Numbered from the stretch's first letter, positions 24,269-36,469 are shown. The stretch: DNA of 64,000 nucleotides from Petrosia ficiformis (GCA_947044365.1 OX345637.1:13610916-13674915); one strand, 5' to 3'. Program-made: numbers and translations. Notes: a model not told the origin generated them from the sequence alone.

Positions 24269-26504
24269 TTAGTGACTCTTAATTAATTGAACTTCATCCA
24301 TATTTTCATATACAGGGTTTGGTGAATATATTTGTTCTGATCCACTGGTCCATGTTAATGAATACAGTACATTTTCTGCATTTCTCTGATTTTGTCTTAC
24401 ATCTATTTCAGCTAAAGAAAAATAAAATATTTAGTTTGCAAATAAATGTTTTGTTTCAAAGGGAAATGGCATTGCATAGAGCGATGCAGCACCTCTGTTC
24501 CACTCTTTAGCTAGAACCCTGGTCATGTGAAGTGATTATAGATATGGCACTTTGTTTCAAACACATTGCTTGAGGCATGAGATTTCTCTATTCTCTATTA
24601 GTTATAGATATTACACTGCAAAAACAAATTGTTATAATAACTAATACCGGTAATTGTTTTTATTACCAAATAACTGCATGGAGTAAATTAAATTAGGTTT
24701 GGTTAGATATAGTTACTTTAAAATATCTATTGATCTGAACTGACTACAAAACACAACACTGAATTTAAATAAGAAACAAAACATGCATCAGTTCATGAAT
24801 ATGACATGAAATATGAGAATAACAAAACAGGACATCAAATGATTGGTATATATATGCCATATATATAATGGTGTTAACAATATAACCATGCAAATAAATT
24901 GCAGCTGTGATAACCAACTAGTGAGTTATGTGTTATTGTAGTAATAGGCTAATGACTAGGTTATAATTAGGTGTACAGCATAATAATTAATAATGTGTAT
25001 GTACAGGGCTACACATTAACAATACAATCAGTAATGTTAGACATATACTTTTACCAACAAAAGGTTTTGTTTTGACCACCAACGTTTACTAGCTCTAGCC
25101 TTCATCAGGGTCACAAAAGACAGTATATGTCTAACATATTGAATGCCCAACAAAGAAGGTCCCTCCGGTACTATTTACACAATCAGTAATGCAGAATATC
25201 AGCAAAATTTCATATCAATAGGTGTAAAGAAAGAAGAGCACTAACCAATTTTCAAGCTTCTGTTTTTCTTTTTATATCGTATCAAACAAAACATAAGTAG
25301 TAGTATTAATATGATTAACAATGCTAGTGTACCTCCTGATACACATAGTACTATTACTAGTAGAGGTAGTGGATTAGTAACATCTTCCACTGTTTCTGTT
25401 ACTGTCACATTTGTAGTTGGATCTAATAATAGGAGATATAAAATATTAAATATTTTTAAATTCATTGAATTTACAATAGTGAATTTGCATCTGTGATGTT
25501 TGTTGAGTACATGCATTCACAAACACATGTATTGCGAATGTATGTGTCTTTTGTGACCTAACAAAAATCTATTTTCCTCCACATTAGCAAATTTCCCAAA
25601 ACCAATTTATAGATAGATAGATGTCATAGATAGAGCATATAGTACATATTATATATAACTAATCATGATTATATAATTATTAATAATACTATAATTATGA
25701 TAAGATTGTATGTAGTATAATTATTATAATTATGATACTGTGTATGATAAGAGTGTGGAGCATATTATGTGTGATGTGGAATGGAGATTATATACGATAA
25801 GAGTTTATTGTGTGGAGTATATATAATATATATATGATAAGTATGTTGTATTCTGTGGAGTATATTATATATGATAAGAGTGTATGTAACTATGTATCAC
25901 GTGGAATATATTATATGATAAGAGTGTATGTAATGTGTGGAGTATATTATATACGATAAGAGTGTATGTAATGTGTGGAGTATAACATAGTACAGTGTAT
26001 ATATGAGTGTATTGTATAGTATAGTATAGTAGTATAGTATATCATAATTATATAAAAACACTTTGATGATGTTAATTTTCAGTATAGCAGTTATTATTAT
26101 GCACTAAATTAATCATAATAATTATTACCTGTTCTGGTTGATGTGGTTTGTAGTATAGTAGTTTGTGCTGTAATAGCTAGCATTGTAGTTGCTAGTGTTG
26201 TAGTTGTTAGTGTTGTAGTACATGTAGCTTGTGTTGATGATTCAAGTGATTCATTTATTACAGTATTTATGTATAAAACGACTCCACTTTCAATTTCACC
26301 ATAACTACTATCATATATAAATACTGTGTAATTCCCAGCTGATATTCTGTTGTCACAATTTCTAGCATAATTGTTTATAGTTTTACTCCTTGGTGCAAAC
26401 ACTGTTTGATTTGATAGTTGGTTGTTATTATCAACAAATACTGCTAGTAAACAACCTCCTGATGTTGATACAATAACAATCGACACACACGATATCATTG
26501 ACAT
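24269..26504 (-). CDS. Gene E: small single-pass membrane protein with YENM tail motif
   Basis: Three exons on the minus strand (26537-26129, 25422-25246, 24411-24269) join in frame. Starting at the ATG at 26504 gives 231 residues. The N-terminus MSMISCVSIVIV can act as a signal peptide. An ectodomain of about 80 residues (AVFVDNNN, SAGNYTVFIYD) resembles the late ectodomain module of genes F and G. A Thr-rich stalk follows, then a long hydrophobic TM segment (LLIILILLLMFCLI) with RYKKKNR inside. The tail contains NVLYSL and ends with NPVYENM close to the C-terminus: YENM matches both the PI3-kinase p85 YxxM and Grb2 YxN consensus. The open frame of the first exon extends upstream to an acceptor at 26537, so an earlier coding exon is possible and the start is uncertain. 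Confidence 0.66.
25035..25136 (-). mobile_element. Penelope-type terminal relic with hammerhead-like core inside a 15-bp inverted repeat
   Basis: Perfect 15-base inverted arms (TGTTAGACATATACT at 25035-25049, inverse at 25122-25136) enclose, on the minus strand, CTGATGA, a self-complementary GCTAGAGCTAG segment and AAACGTTGG. This order is that of a hammerhead ribozyme core, with T replacing the G of GAAAC. It may be the end of an old Penelope-like element. The identification rests on motif order alone. Confidence 0.4.
25620..26045. repeat. Degenerate AT-rich tandem array
   Basis: Imperfect copies of units with GATAAGAGTGTATGTAATG and GTGGAGTATATTATATA recur, grading into TATAGTATAG repeats. 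The array is in an intron of gene E. Confidence 0.7.
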
Positions 26505-26940
26505 AATCAATATTTGACAAACGAGTTTGAAATGTGCCTAGAAATAGTACGATGTGTAATATAAATAATATTATCATCAATAAAAAATATATCAAAATAA
26601 ATTTTTAAGAACGTCTGAGTCCAAAATGTATATATTCATTGGCTATAGCCATGATTGGTGAGTTTATTGAGGCTACTGTCCATTCACCATGCAGTTATAT
26701 GTTTCTATTTCAAGTGTCTCTCTTTATCAAAAAACTAAGTAAACACAGCCTACAAATAAACACACACACAGGTTTACCAACTAACTGCATTAGGGAAGTG
26801 TGAATCAATAGAAATTTAACCACTTGCATACAATTCTGTATAGTTTTTAATGAGCTAGCTATGTCAATCATGGTTTTCTTATGAATACCTGGGTGTATTC
26901 CCTGCTTACAAATTACCTGTAATTTGGCATTCATACTTAC

Positions 26941-27189
26941 TAATATTGATAACACTGGAGTGGGTAATCCCTGCTTTGTTTCTGAAAACAAATTGAGCCT
27001 ATAGTGTCTGCCAGGCAGGATATATTAACACTCAGCATCCATACTGTATCATCTGTGTGGGTGAGTGTGAATCTACTATCATTACATGAATACATGTGAT
27101 GACAAATGGCTATTGGTGTGTTCGTGAAGGCATTAATAGTATCCAGTAATATTATAGTAATGTTATCTGGAATCCTTCCAACACAGCTA
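26941..27189 (-). other. Candidate extracellular exon upstream of gene E
   Basis: A 249-base open stretch has a strong acceptor (TTTTTTCTCTAG) and a strong donor (GTAAGT), phase 2 at both ends. It encodes several cysteines (CVGRIPDN, ICHHMYSC, NISCLAD). The next obvious exon (26537) needs phase 0, so the two cannot be joined directly. Either a linking exon was missed or this belongs to an alternative transcript or a dead gene. No start with signal peptide was found for it. Confidence 0.4.
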
Positions 27190-27629
27190 CTAGAGAAAAA
27201 AATCTTCACAAACATAGATAATATAATGTATACAATTATACACCTTAGTAACTACCCAGTTGTTTCATAGGTAGATACAGCAAATGGCAAAATACAATTT
27301 TGGTTTTAATTTCCCTTTTTTATGTATTATACTTACAATTATAATGATAGGATCAGAATAATTATGTATGCACTAGCAGTCTAGCAGGATTACTAGAAAT
27401 AGTCATAAAATCGTACACATAACAAGTAATAGTGAGATCATTATTCTTGGCTATCCCTGGAACTATCCAGAGATGAATGTTTCATCATCAATCGTCATGT
27501 TAATTTTTTTGAATTCAGTATTAGATCTATGTGGGTGCTCAATGATCCCTGTTACATCTTACATGACATCAAATGGGGAAACGCTATCTTTTGGGGGAAA
27601 TCCCAAGGGGCGTATAATCTGTTAACAAA

Positions 27630-30600
27630 ATGAATGGCCTTGCAGCAATTGTGTTTTGTTTCTTCATACTTTTCAGCCAATCAAGAATCCAAGTATTGTC
27701 CAATCCAGGTAAAATATTATTTTCAATCACCTACTATAATTTAAATAGGTAATATAACAACTGTCTAAGAGTGGATGTTTTTTTATATTTAGTTTACTGT
27801 TTTCTATAATATCCATTCAGTGATCACAACTCCACCAGTATCAGTGAGTGCATTTCTTGATACTTGGGTTAGTTTCCATTGTGAAGGAGAAGGAGAGATT
27901 CTTGTATGGCAAGCAAATTCAGTATTACTAACAGATGAGATTGAAGAAACAAGAAACATTACTGTACATCAGGATAATAACATAACTGATATAGTTAATT
28001 CTACACTTGTGATTTTTGCTAAACCTGAAAATGATGGTTTGAATATTGCATGTGTTGTTGGTAACCATGGCTCTTTTGTCTTTGATTCTGCTGGAGCTGA
28101 TCTATTTGTAAAAGGTAATGATGAAATTATTTTCTTATTAGAAAGTAATCTTTCAATTATGATTTATATTATAGTTGCTTTTGTATAATTTTATTTCAAT
28201 ACACAGGAATCAGACCTGTTGAAGATCTTATATTTAATATTAGTATAAATGATTCTGCAAGAGTTTCTTGGAATCCACCATCTTTTGTTTCTAATGATGT
28301 TATTACTTTGTTTTATCGAGTAACTATTACAAATGATACTAATAATATAGTGATCGAATATGTGACAATTGAACGTGAATATGTAGTGTCTGTTGATATA
28401 CTGAATCTATGTAGTATATATACTGTTAATGTGACAGCATATGATAAACAATATACTACAAACAGTTCTATTGTACAAGAAGAATATACAGGAGGTAGCC
28501 AATTAAAAATTGAAGTATAAGAATACTCCATACAGCTTCTTTTTCTATCATAGAATATTCTGCTCTCATTGAGGGAGTGCAAATTACTGTTGAAGAAACT
28601 GGTAACTTCAAAGTTGTCTTTCAAGCTAAGGTAAGGATGATAAATAGTTTTAGATTTTTAATGTCTTTTATACCACTATAATTATTAGCTTCATGGTGTA
28701 ATATGCAACAGCACTATAACTGGATTCATACAGGTCAATGTACCTAATAGTGAGGATAATTATGAAATGGAACATAACACAGAGAATATTGGACCTAAAG
28801 ACAGTGTCTTTCATTATACTGTACAAAACCTTACTCCTCAACAAAATTATATTTTTGTTCTTCAAATAACAGACAAACTGAAGAATATTAAAACTAAAAC
28901 AAATATGTCATTCAGTAAGTACATACACACTAAAAATTAATTGATTATTTTAATCCTTGTTTGGTTACATGAATTTCAATACAACATCTAATATATGTAT
29001 ATTGACTAGTATATAGAGTACGTGCCATAATAATGAAAAATCCCATATTAATTTTGATACAATTATATATATATATACAATAGATATTATTAATTTTGTT
29101 ATTATAAGTACAAATTTTACATACAACTTATTCTGAACGTGAGTAACATCTATTGTAATACACCACAGATTATACCTGTAATACTATGCTATATACATAT
29201 ATGCTTTATTGTGACATATACCTTATGTACTAGTCGCATTATTTCTCATGTTTCATTAGGTACAAATCATGTGCAATTTCTCATTGCTAATCTTGAGGAG
29301 AATGGAGTTCTGTATGTTCAGTGTATATTTGCAAACAATTCAAACGCTTCTGGTTGTGGTCTGAATTTCACTGAGAGAGAAGATACAACGGTCACGCTCT
29401 ACTTTGCCCAGATTAATAAAATCCAAGGATTAGTGGAGGCTAGTGGATATATTAATTTGCCTGTTAGTGGAAATCTTACAGTGATTGCATTTGATATACT
29501 GGGAAATGATGTCAGTGATAAACCAGCTGTGATATATAATGGATTATCAGAAATAAAATTACTAACTACAACATTAACTCTAACAAACTCAGCCATTACT
29601 GCCTCCAATGGAATAATGTTATCTACAACATCAACACCAACAAACTCAGCTATTACTGTTTCTAACAGTATGTGTCACATTATTCTTCTATTTCACTTAT
29701 TAGCTTAATGTTTTTAGGTACTCCTTTTAGCATGCACAGTTCATCATTGTATTATATTCAAACATCATCTGTCGTGTATAATGGAACATCTCCTAACACT
29801 GAAGTATCATCAATTCCAAAATCATTGTGTAAGATGTTCTTACTATTATTATTGATAAATTGTGTGTGTGTTATTTTTGTATCCTCAATTCTTCTATAGT
29901 TGCTGTGATAACTATTCCAATAGTAACAGTAATCATATCTATAGCAATAATCACTTTTGTATTTGTTATAATTGGAGCGGTTAAAAAGATCAGAAGCGTA
30001 AGGATGAACAATGAAGGTATTTCACATCTAGCTATAACAAGTGTATATAGAGAAAAAAGTATCCCTATGACTGCTTTGTGGTGTCCAGCATTCAGTAATC
30101 ATGGCTGACTTTATCATGCCTGGAATACAACAGCCTATTATAGTTATTATTTCGATTATCTACTCTCCCTACCTTTTAAGGACCTTCTAGAACTTTAGAA
30201 ATATATTTCAGGAAGAATAGCCAGCTATTAGTTCCAGCTTCTACATAAGCTAGTAAAGCTACAGCTTTCTTTCTGCTGCTCTGTAGTCTGTACTCTTGAG
30301 CGCGCCGCCGCCGCGCGTTCTATTACGCGCCACGCCCATTAATTGACCGTGCCCCCGGGAATGACGTAACTTCCTTAACTACGTATACAACGCATACTCA
30401 CGTAAGTGACACAAGAATATAATATATATATATAAACATACATCGAACCCGTGGGAAAGCAATCATAGGGATGGCCCTATGGGCCATAAAAACAAAATAT
30501 AATTATAGAGAAAAAAGTATCCCTATGACGTTGTATACACTATGCATACGTAGTTAAGGAAGTTAATAATGTGAAAAATATGAACAGACATACAACGGAC

Positions 30601-31027
30601 ACATGGCAATGCCCAATAGCAACTTCGTTAGCAGCACATGTTTTACACACTCTCCTCTATTACTCCATGCGTTTTTGACGGGAAATGTCATGTGACAATG
30701 CAAATACGGTCGTAGTTTACAGATTTAAACTTTATATATATTTTAAAGATTTGTGTCAGGATCAATTATGAATTATGATCATAAGCATGGCATGATTAAT
30801 TTTTTAATAATTATTATTATACAGTTTGTGAAGATGATATGAATAGGAATCCAGCATATGAACAAGGTAATTTCTTAATACTATACTTCAATAATTGTAT
30901 ACATGTTTTCATCCATTCAGTAATGTTACAGAAAGTGGTGTTATCAGAGAATCAAGCATATGCTAGTATCAGAAATGAACACAAATCAACTACTAGGACT
31001 TATGAAAATATTCCTTATAGACTATGA
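27630..31027 (+). CDS. Gene F: Ig-FN3-FN3 type I receptor with NPAY and YENI tail motifs
   Basis: Ten exons (27630-27708, 27821-28114, 28207-28494, 28554-28630, 28689-28914, 29260-29667, 29718-29828, 29900-30016, 30825-30866, 30921-31027) join in frame to 582 residues. Residues 1-22 are a signal peptide. Residues 27-124 are an Ig domain (VSFHCEGEG, ILVWQAN, NIACVVG: the Cys-Trp-Cys core). Residues 125-220 are FN3 (ARVSWNPPSF, IYTVNVTAYD). Residues 221-321 are a second FN3-like unit split by one intron. Residues 322-420 form an unrecognised module (VQCIFANNSNASGCGL, ASGYINLPVSGNLTV). A Thr/Ser stalk follows, a TM segment near residues 496-520, and a 60-residue tail with NPAYEQ (PTB-type NPxY), QAYASI, and TYENIPYRL at the C-terminus. 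Most junctions are phase 1. It is head-to-head with gene E and paralogous to gene G. Recognition or adhesion is inferred. Confidence 0.85.
30041..30488 (+). mobile_element. MITE-1 copy 3, full length
   Basis: This complete copy in the last long intron of gene F runs from TATAGAGAAAAAAGTATCCC to the GGGATGGCCCTATGGGCCATA end. A rearranged second fragment (30505-30560) joins the left end to an inverted internal piece. Confidence 0.85.
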
Positions 31028-31550
31028 AGACAAACAAACAAAAGCTGCCTATACTATTGAATTAATATGGTTGTTCTAAGTAAGAATATATGTTCTAGTA
31101 CATATGTATATCAGTGGCGGATCAAGAAATTTAAGAAGGGGGTTTCTAAAAATAACAGCACGTGAAGCACGCAAAATCTTTAGTAATTAATTATTCATGA
31201 GGGGACAGAGGAGTGTGGTCAGTGCATTTCAATATCTAATCACAGCTTCCTACACAGGTAATAAACTCACAGAAAACGGCACGAAATTCTATCCGTATTT
31301 ACACCGTTAATGGAAAAAAACGGATCAAAAACGATCTTTCCGTTTGCAAAGAAGACGGTAATCGTTACATTCCGTCGTGGGACGAGAACGGTTTGCCGTG
31401 AAAGGTCCGTAGAATTATCCGTTTCAAACCCCGTTTCAACTCCGTATTAATCCTTATTAGTAGTTAATAATAATAATTACTTTTTCTTCATAAATATAAG
31501 AGATAATGGATAATAATTATTACTGAATGTCTGAAAGCAAGATAGTACTG

Positions 31551-33843
31551 TTACTCATTATAATAGTCACTGTCATCTGTATCTGACAAGGAGTCTTCAT
31601 AAATCAAATCATTTGGAAACTCATTCCTTGGTGGTTGTGTTAGCAGAGGATCATTAGGGGATGTAGAGGCTACAGAGCTGCTAGGAGAAGATGTTCTATC
31701 ATTAATAACTGCACTTGAAGCCACAGTCCATTCAGGACACTTGAGATGCGAGGGTGGAGGAATTGATGAATCCTCTAAATAATCAGACATTTGTGGATTT
31801 TTCAAGCGAGAGTTCAGTTTTTTTAATAATCTATTCAATTCTGTGAGGGAAAAATCAATGTACTTGACTAGATACAAGAGAGGCAAACATACTTCTTGAT
31901 CTCCAAGGCAATGAACGACGTTTGATAGTGCCTTCTTCATCACTCTCTTCAGTCATGTACATGTAATTCCCAGAACTTTTCTTCCTTTTCTCCCTTCAAT
32001 ACAGCTTTCCTTTTTGTGTAGAGCTATATGAAGGGAGGTATTATTTGTATAGTATTAGTTATTTTGTTTTGTTTTACCAAATAAACAACAATGGTATGGC
32101 ATGGATTAACACTTATAGTGCTTACAGTGGTTTGACTACAGTCCTAGATTAAACTCACCTTCTTCCTCTGTTCATTCTTCCTTGTTCGTTCCTTTACTGC
32201 ACTAACAATAGGGATTCTTGATGGACAAGAATCATTGAAGAGACGACGACGACTTTCATAATATCTGTGTACAGCACCTTTGGAACAAAAATACAAACAT
32301 GCATGTGTGTTTAAAGAAGTACATGTATATATCTAAAAAGCTTTCCTGAATTCGGAACTCCTTGTAAATCCTCACAAACATGGTAACTGCATAAATACAA
32401 AAGTTTAGCAGCACAATCTCAGTGATCAACAATACTCCAAATTGCAACATGACCTTAACAGCATCCATCACAGGGAATGTACTGTACCTCTAGAAAACAC
32501 TTTAAAATGGTAGTTTAAACACCATAATATAAACCCTATTACTCATCTAGATGAGACATCCAACCGGATAATACCAGCTGAAATTAAAAAGAAACAAGTT
32601 AAATGTATTACCCAAAGATGGGACATCTAGGTAATACTGAAATAAATAAAGTGCACTACCCAAAGATGGGACATCTAGGTAATACTGAAATAAATAAAAT
32701 GTACTACCCAAAGATGGGACATCTAGGTAATACTGAAATAAATAAAGTGCACTACCCAAAGATGGGACATCTAGGTAATACTGAAAATAAATAAAATGTA
32801 CTACCCAAAGATGGGACATCTAGGTAATACTGAAAATAAATAAAGTGCACTACCCAAAGATGGGACATCTAGGTAATACTGAAATAAATAAAATGTACTA
32901 CCCAAAGATGTGACACCTAGGTAATACTGAAAGAAATAAAGTGTACTACCCAAAGATGGGACATCTACGTAATACTGAAGATAAATAAAATGTACTACCC
33001 AAAGATGGGACATCTAGGTAATACATGTACGACAATAGACGGTCTTATGCACTACACAATTAAAGATTAGATATCTTTTACTTACCTTATTCCAACAGTG
33101 ATACATTATACTTACGTTTCATTTGCTGGAGAGTGTAAGTATCATTAAATTTCAGGCGGAGATGTTCCAATAATATACTCCTCACAGAGGTGTTATCTTC
33201 AGAGTTGTAACTGGTAATTGTGAAGAACATAATTAGAAAGTGTTTTAATGGCCTACATTCTTACGATTTTGATCTATCGAACCTCAAAGAATGATCTGCC
33301 TTTTCATGCAGAGCTTTTACAGTTGCCTATTGAATTGTAAAAGAAACCACAATTATTCAACCAAAGCAACAGCTGCAGTGTTTACTGTGGTCAGCATGAA
33401 AATACATTATGTATAATATTGCAATACATTATATTGTTCACATGTAGTAATTCTATCTCAGAATACAAACATGACGTTAAAAATTCTTGCATACTTTAGC
33501 TTACTATACAATTGACTTAATTTGACTATAATTATAATTATACTTCAAATAAATATGAAACTACATACACATATGCACATTACTATATATATAGGAAAAA
33601 ATTTATTATGCTAATGTCATTGTGTACCAGTAACCTACAACACAACAACAGTACAGAATTATCATACACATAAGGTAGGTTATCATAGTGATTTCCACCT
33701 TCTTTTCTCCATTTCTTCGACTTTTGGTTGTAATACTTTGTCTTATGACAGTAAAAGGTACTCTTTGGGACGTTCTTGGAACAATGTAGACAAAACATAG
33801 CCTTTCTTGTCCTTTTTCTCCTCTGTGTTGCTACTGCCTCCAT
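31551..33843 (-). CDS. Transposon-encoded zinc-finger-like protein (spliced, probably partial)
   Basis: The ATG at 33843 opens a basic exon with FCLHCSKNVPKSTFYCHK, a C-x2-C...C-H zinc-ribbon-like start. A clear middle exon is 32277-32159 (AVHRYYESRRRL, RTRKNEQRKK; donor GTGAGT). A further piece around 31960-31893 contains YMTEESDEEG and LPWRSR, and splices in frame to the final exon 31840-31551 (LNRLLKKLNSRL, then Ser/Pro-rich and acidic, stop at 31551). The basic, acidic and WRS segments resemble uncharacterised proteins in invertebrate DNA transposons. No transposase catalytic core is visible, so this is an accessory ORF or a non-autonomous element. Some junctions are unresolved. Confidence 0.45.
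32603..33025. repeat. 48-bp minisatellite, nine units, inside the inner transposon
   Basis: Nine units of 48 bases (TACCCAAAGATGGGACATCT, AGGTAATACT, GAAATAAATAAA) alternate between ATGTAC and GTGCAC variants. Open frames on both strands are by-products. Confidence 0.95.
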
Positions 33844-34100
33844 ATTCTCAAAGAAACAGACGACCCGTAACGTCCGTCGTATTGTAGAAACGGGAAACGT
33901 GAAATCCGTTCAATATGGACGTAGTACGTTTTTCATCCGTATCTGTAATATTCCGTTCTAGCCCGTTTTTTCACTTAATACGGTATCCCGTTCGATGCCG
34001 TTTTTTGTACGAGTTTTTCATGTGCTAGCCAACCTGGTGTTAATCAGGACAGTTAGGAAAGATATGCGAACTTACTATAAGTTAATGACTTAGCACTAAC

Positions 34101-34557
34101 CAGTGGAGTAAGAAAGATGAAAATGATTGGGGGGGCCTGCATAATAGAGCGGAAAAAAGTTTAGAAATTAATATGTGCTGTTAGATGGGTTTTGAGCAAT
34201 ACAGGGTGTAATATGGAGACTAAAGTATAGAGTCACCTAAATGTGCATGTACTTCATCATTATAACCACATTATACTCAATTGTAGCAGTACTGTTGAAT
34301 ATGTGGATTATGCATAAATTATTACTCAAATATGACGTAATGTTTTCAGCTGTTTCATTATGATGTAGTATGTACACTTCATTTTAATGTTGTGTTACAA
34401 CTGTAACTATTATATACATTTTTATTATGTACATTTTAACATTCATTGCAAGATAGAATTATAGATATTGGGGGGGGGCCTGGCCCCCCTCATTCAACTT
34501 TGGGGGGGGGGGGGGTGGGGCTAGGCCCCCCTTGACCCCCCTGTTCCTACTCCACTG
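34101..34557. mobile_element. MITE with CAGTGGAGTA ends and G-rich/C-rich palindromic core
   Basis: It starts CAGTGGAGTAAG and ends CTACTCCACTG. Near the right end runs of G then C (34468-34545) form a strong potential hairpin around CCTGGCCCCCC and GGGGCTAGGCCCCCC. There is no coding capacity and no clear target duplication. Confidence 0.65.
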
Positions 34558-34764
34558 ATAACTATCATGATTTATTATACTAAATGTTTGATGAAACACA
34601 AGCATCAGATTCACAACCAGACTGATTGTGAGAAGTAACCAGACTTCGATGCAGTCCTTAGTGCTACTGCTATTGGCAATCATCTGGTTCAGACTTTTGC
34701 AGACTAGCAACATCATTACTGAAGTACATATGTAGAATAAATGGTTATTTATGTACGTACTTAT

Positions 34765-35032
34765 ACTAGTGTTGTTTCAGTATGACTATAGCGACCAATT
34801 TTAGATATAGTTATAGTATGTCTAGTTTCTCAGACTTTTGTGGAGTTATAGTTAATTAACCAAAACAATTTTTGACTTAATAAAAGGATTTTAGTTTTAG
34901 TTGACTGACTAAAAGTGCCCATTAATGGCCAATTTTCATTTAGTTAGTTATAGTTATTGCAATAGACATGTAATTCAATGCCTTACTAAAAGGGGTTTAG
35001 TTATAATTATAGTTTACTAAAACAACACTAGT
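34765..35032. mobile_element. MITE with ACTAGTGTTGTTT inverted ends
   Basis: The ends ACTAGTGTTGTTT and AAACAACACTAGT are inverse. The interior is made of TTTTAGTTTTAGTT/TAACTAAAA repeats. A related but end-less copy occurs at about 49690-49860 in an intron of gene G. Confidence 0.72.
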
Positions 35033-35587
35033 ACTTACCATCCTTATCTTAGACTTAGAAGTATATATACTATATTACTGTTTGTTATTGCAACATGTTG
35101 GTGGGCGTGGCACACAGACTTTCACATTTTGAAAGGGGTTTCCATGGAAACCAAAGAACCCCCCCCCTAGATCCGCCACTGTATATATGTAGATTATACA
35201 GACAGTGCATTTCATCCTGCATGTCAAAATGTGGGTATCTCGAAGTGTTATACATATCCTTAATTAAGTGTTGGTAGCTTGTAATTTTACACTGTACACT
35301 ACATCCTGTTTGAGTGATTGCAAAGTGAAATATTGCAATTAAGTGAAACAGCATTTAATCACTGCAAAAACAATTTTGTTATTGTAACCAATTAGTTGGT
35401 TACCTCAATTACATGTCAGTTTAATATACACAGTATACACACCATTACTGTCGAATTGAGATGTTGACTTATTAGTATTCGGATGCAATGCCAAATAATA
35501 ATAGCGGAGGATGACTCAACAACTTTGAAAGCAAGATTCTAAAGTAGCCACAGTTTACGTATCAGCACTATAATTATGTACAAGAAG

Positions 35588-35979
35588 GTATATAGAGAAA
35601 AAAGGATCCCTGTGATTGCTTTGTGGTGTCCAACATTCAGCAATCATGGCTGACTTTATCATGCCTGAAACACAGTAATGACAGCCTATTATAGTTATTA
35701 TTTTGATTATCTACTCTCATTACCTTTTAAAGGATCTTGTATAACCTGAGGAGTGAGGAATATATTTCAGGTGTAATAGCGAGCTATTAGTTCCAGTTTC
35801 TACGTAGGCTACAAGGTGCTTCATTTCTTTCTTTCTTTCCTGCTGGTCTGTAGAGCTGGAGCGCGCATTGCATTACGCACTAATGCCCATTAATCGACTG
35901 AGCTAGGCTCCTGGAATGATGCAACTTCCTTAACTACACATACTCGCATAAGTAACACAAGTATATATATATACATATG

Positions 35980-36060
<81 letters not shown>

Positions 36061-36072
36061 GAACTCGCGGAA
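35588..36072 (+). mobile_element. MITE-1 copy 4
   Basis: This is a recognisable full-length but diverged copy. Its internal AT stretch has expanded into a (TA)n run at about 35958-36053. Confidence 0.8.
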
Positions 36073-36469
36073 CAGAAAAAAAGGTTAGAATTGTCCCAGG
36101 ATTATTTTAGCGACATAACTAACTTCCACATAACATATATACAACCCAATACATGATATAGCTGTAGTAAACACAAAACACAAATAATACGTATTTACCA
36201 GTCAATAAAAACTTGCATTGGTAATGACATAATAAATTATGCCACATAGTGAGAAATTATTGAAGACTGTATAAGTTTATTTTGCAAATTTGTATTCTCA
36301 AAAAATTGTAATTGGATGGCCAGTCACATCACATGTGATAGTAGAAACATGCTGCAGGGAGATTAGTATGTTTTGAAGTCCACCCAAAGGAAAGTTGTGG
36401 CTGGTTTTATTTGTAGTGAAGACGTGTTTGGCATATCATCATGTTTACCAGATATTTGTGATGGATTGG

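Larger units (their letters stand above)
31263..34016. mobile_element. Inner DNA transposon with imperfect CGG-rich inverted ends
   Basis: The first about 40 bases (AAACTCACAGAAAACGGCAC, then ATCCGTATT) and the inverse of the last about 40 (AAACTCGTACAAAAAACGGC, then ATACCGTATT) are imperfect terminal inverted repeats. Both subterminal zones (31263-31460, 33850-34016) are rich in CCGTTT/AAACGG motifs, likely transposase binding sites. It encloses a spliced minus-strand gene and a 48-bp satellite. Confidence 0.65.
31112..35181. mobile_element. 4.07-kb DNA transposon insertion, CAGTGGCGGATC ends, containing nested elements
   Basis: The left end CAGTGGCGGATC and right end GATCCGCCACTG are inverse. 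The uninterrupted version of the flanks exists at about 41690-41720, which proves an insertion. Flanks are TATAT-rich, so target duplication length is unclear; the end sequence suits a hAT-like element. Three more elements lie inside (31263-34016, 34101-34557, 34765-35032). No intact transposase of the outer element was recognised. Confidence 0.78.

Noticed and set aside
32603..33013. Repetitive proteins on both strands
   Set aside because: 48-bp satellite translated in frame because 48 is divisible by three.
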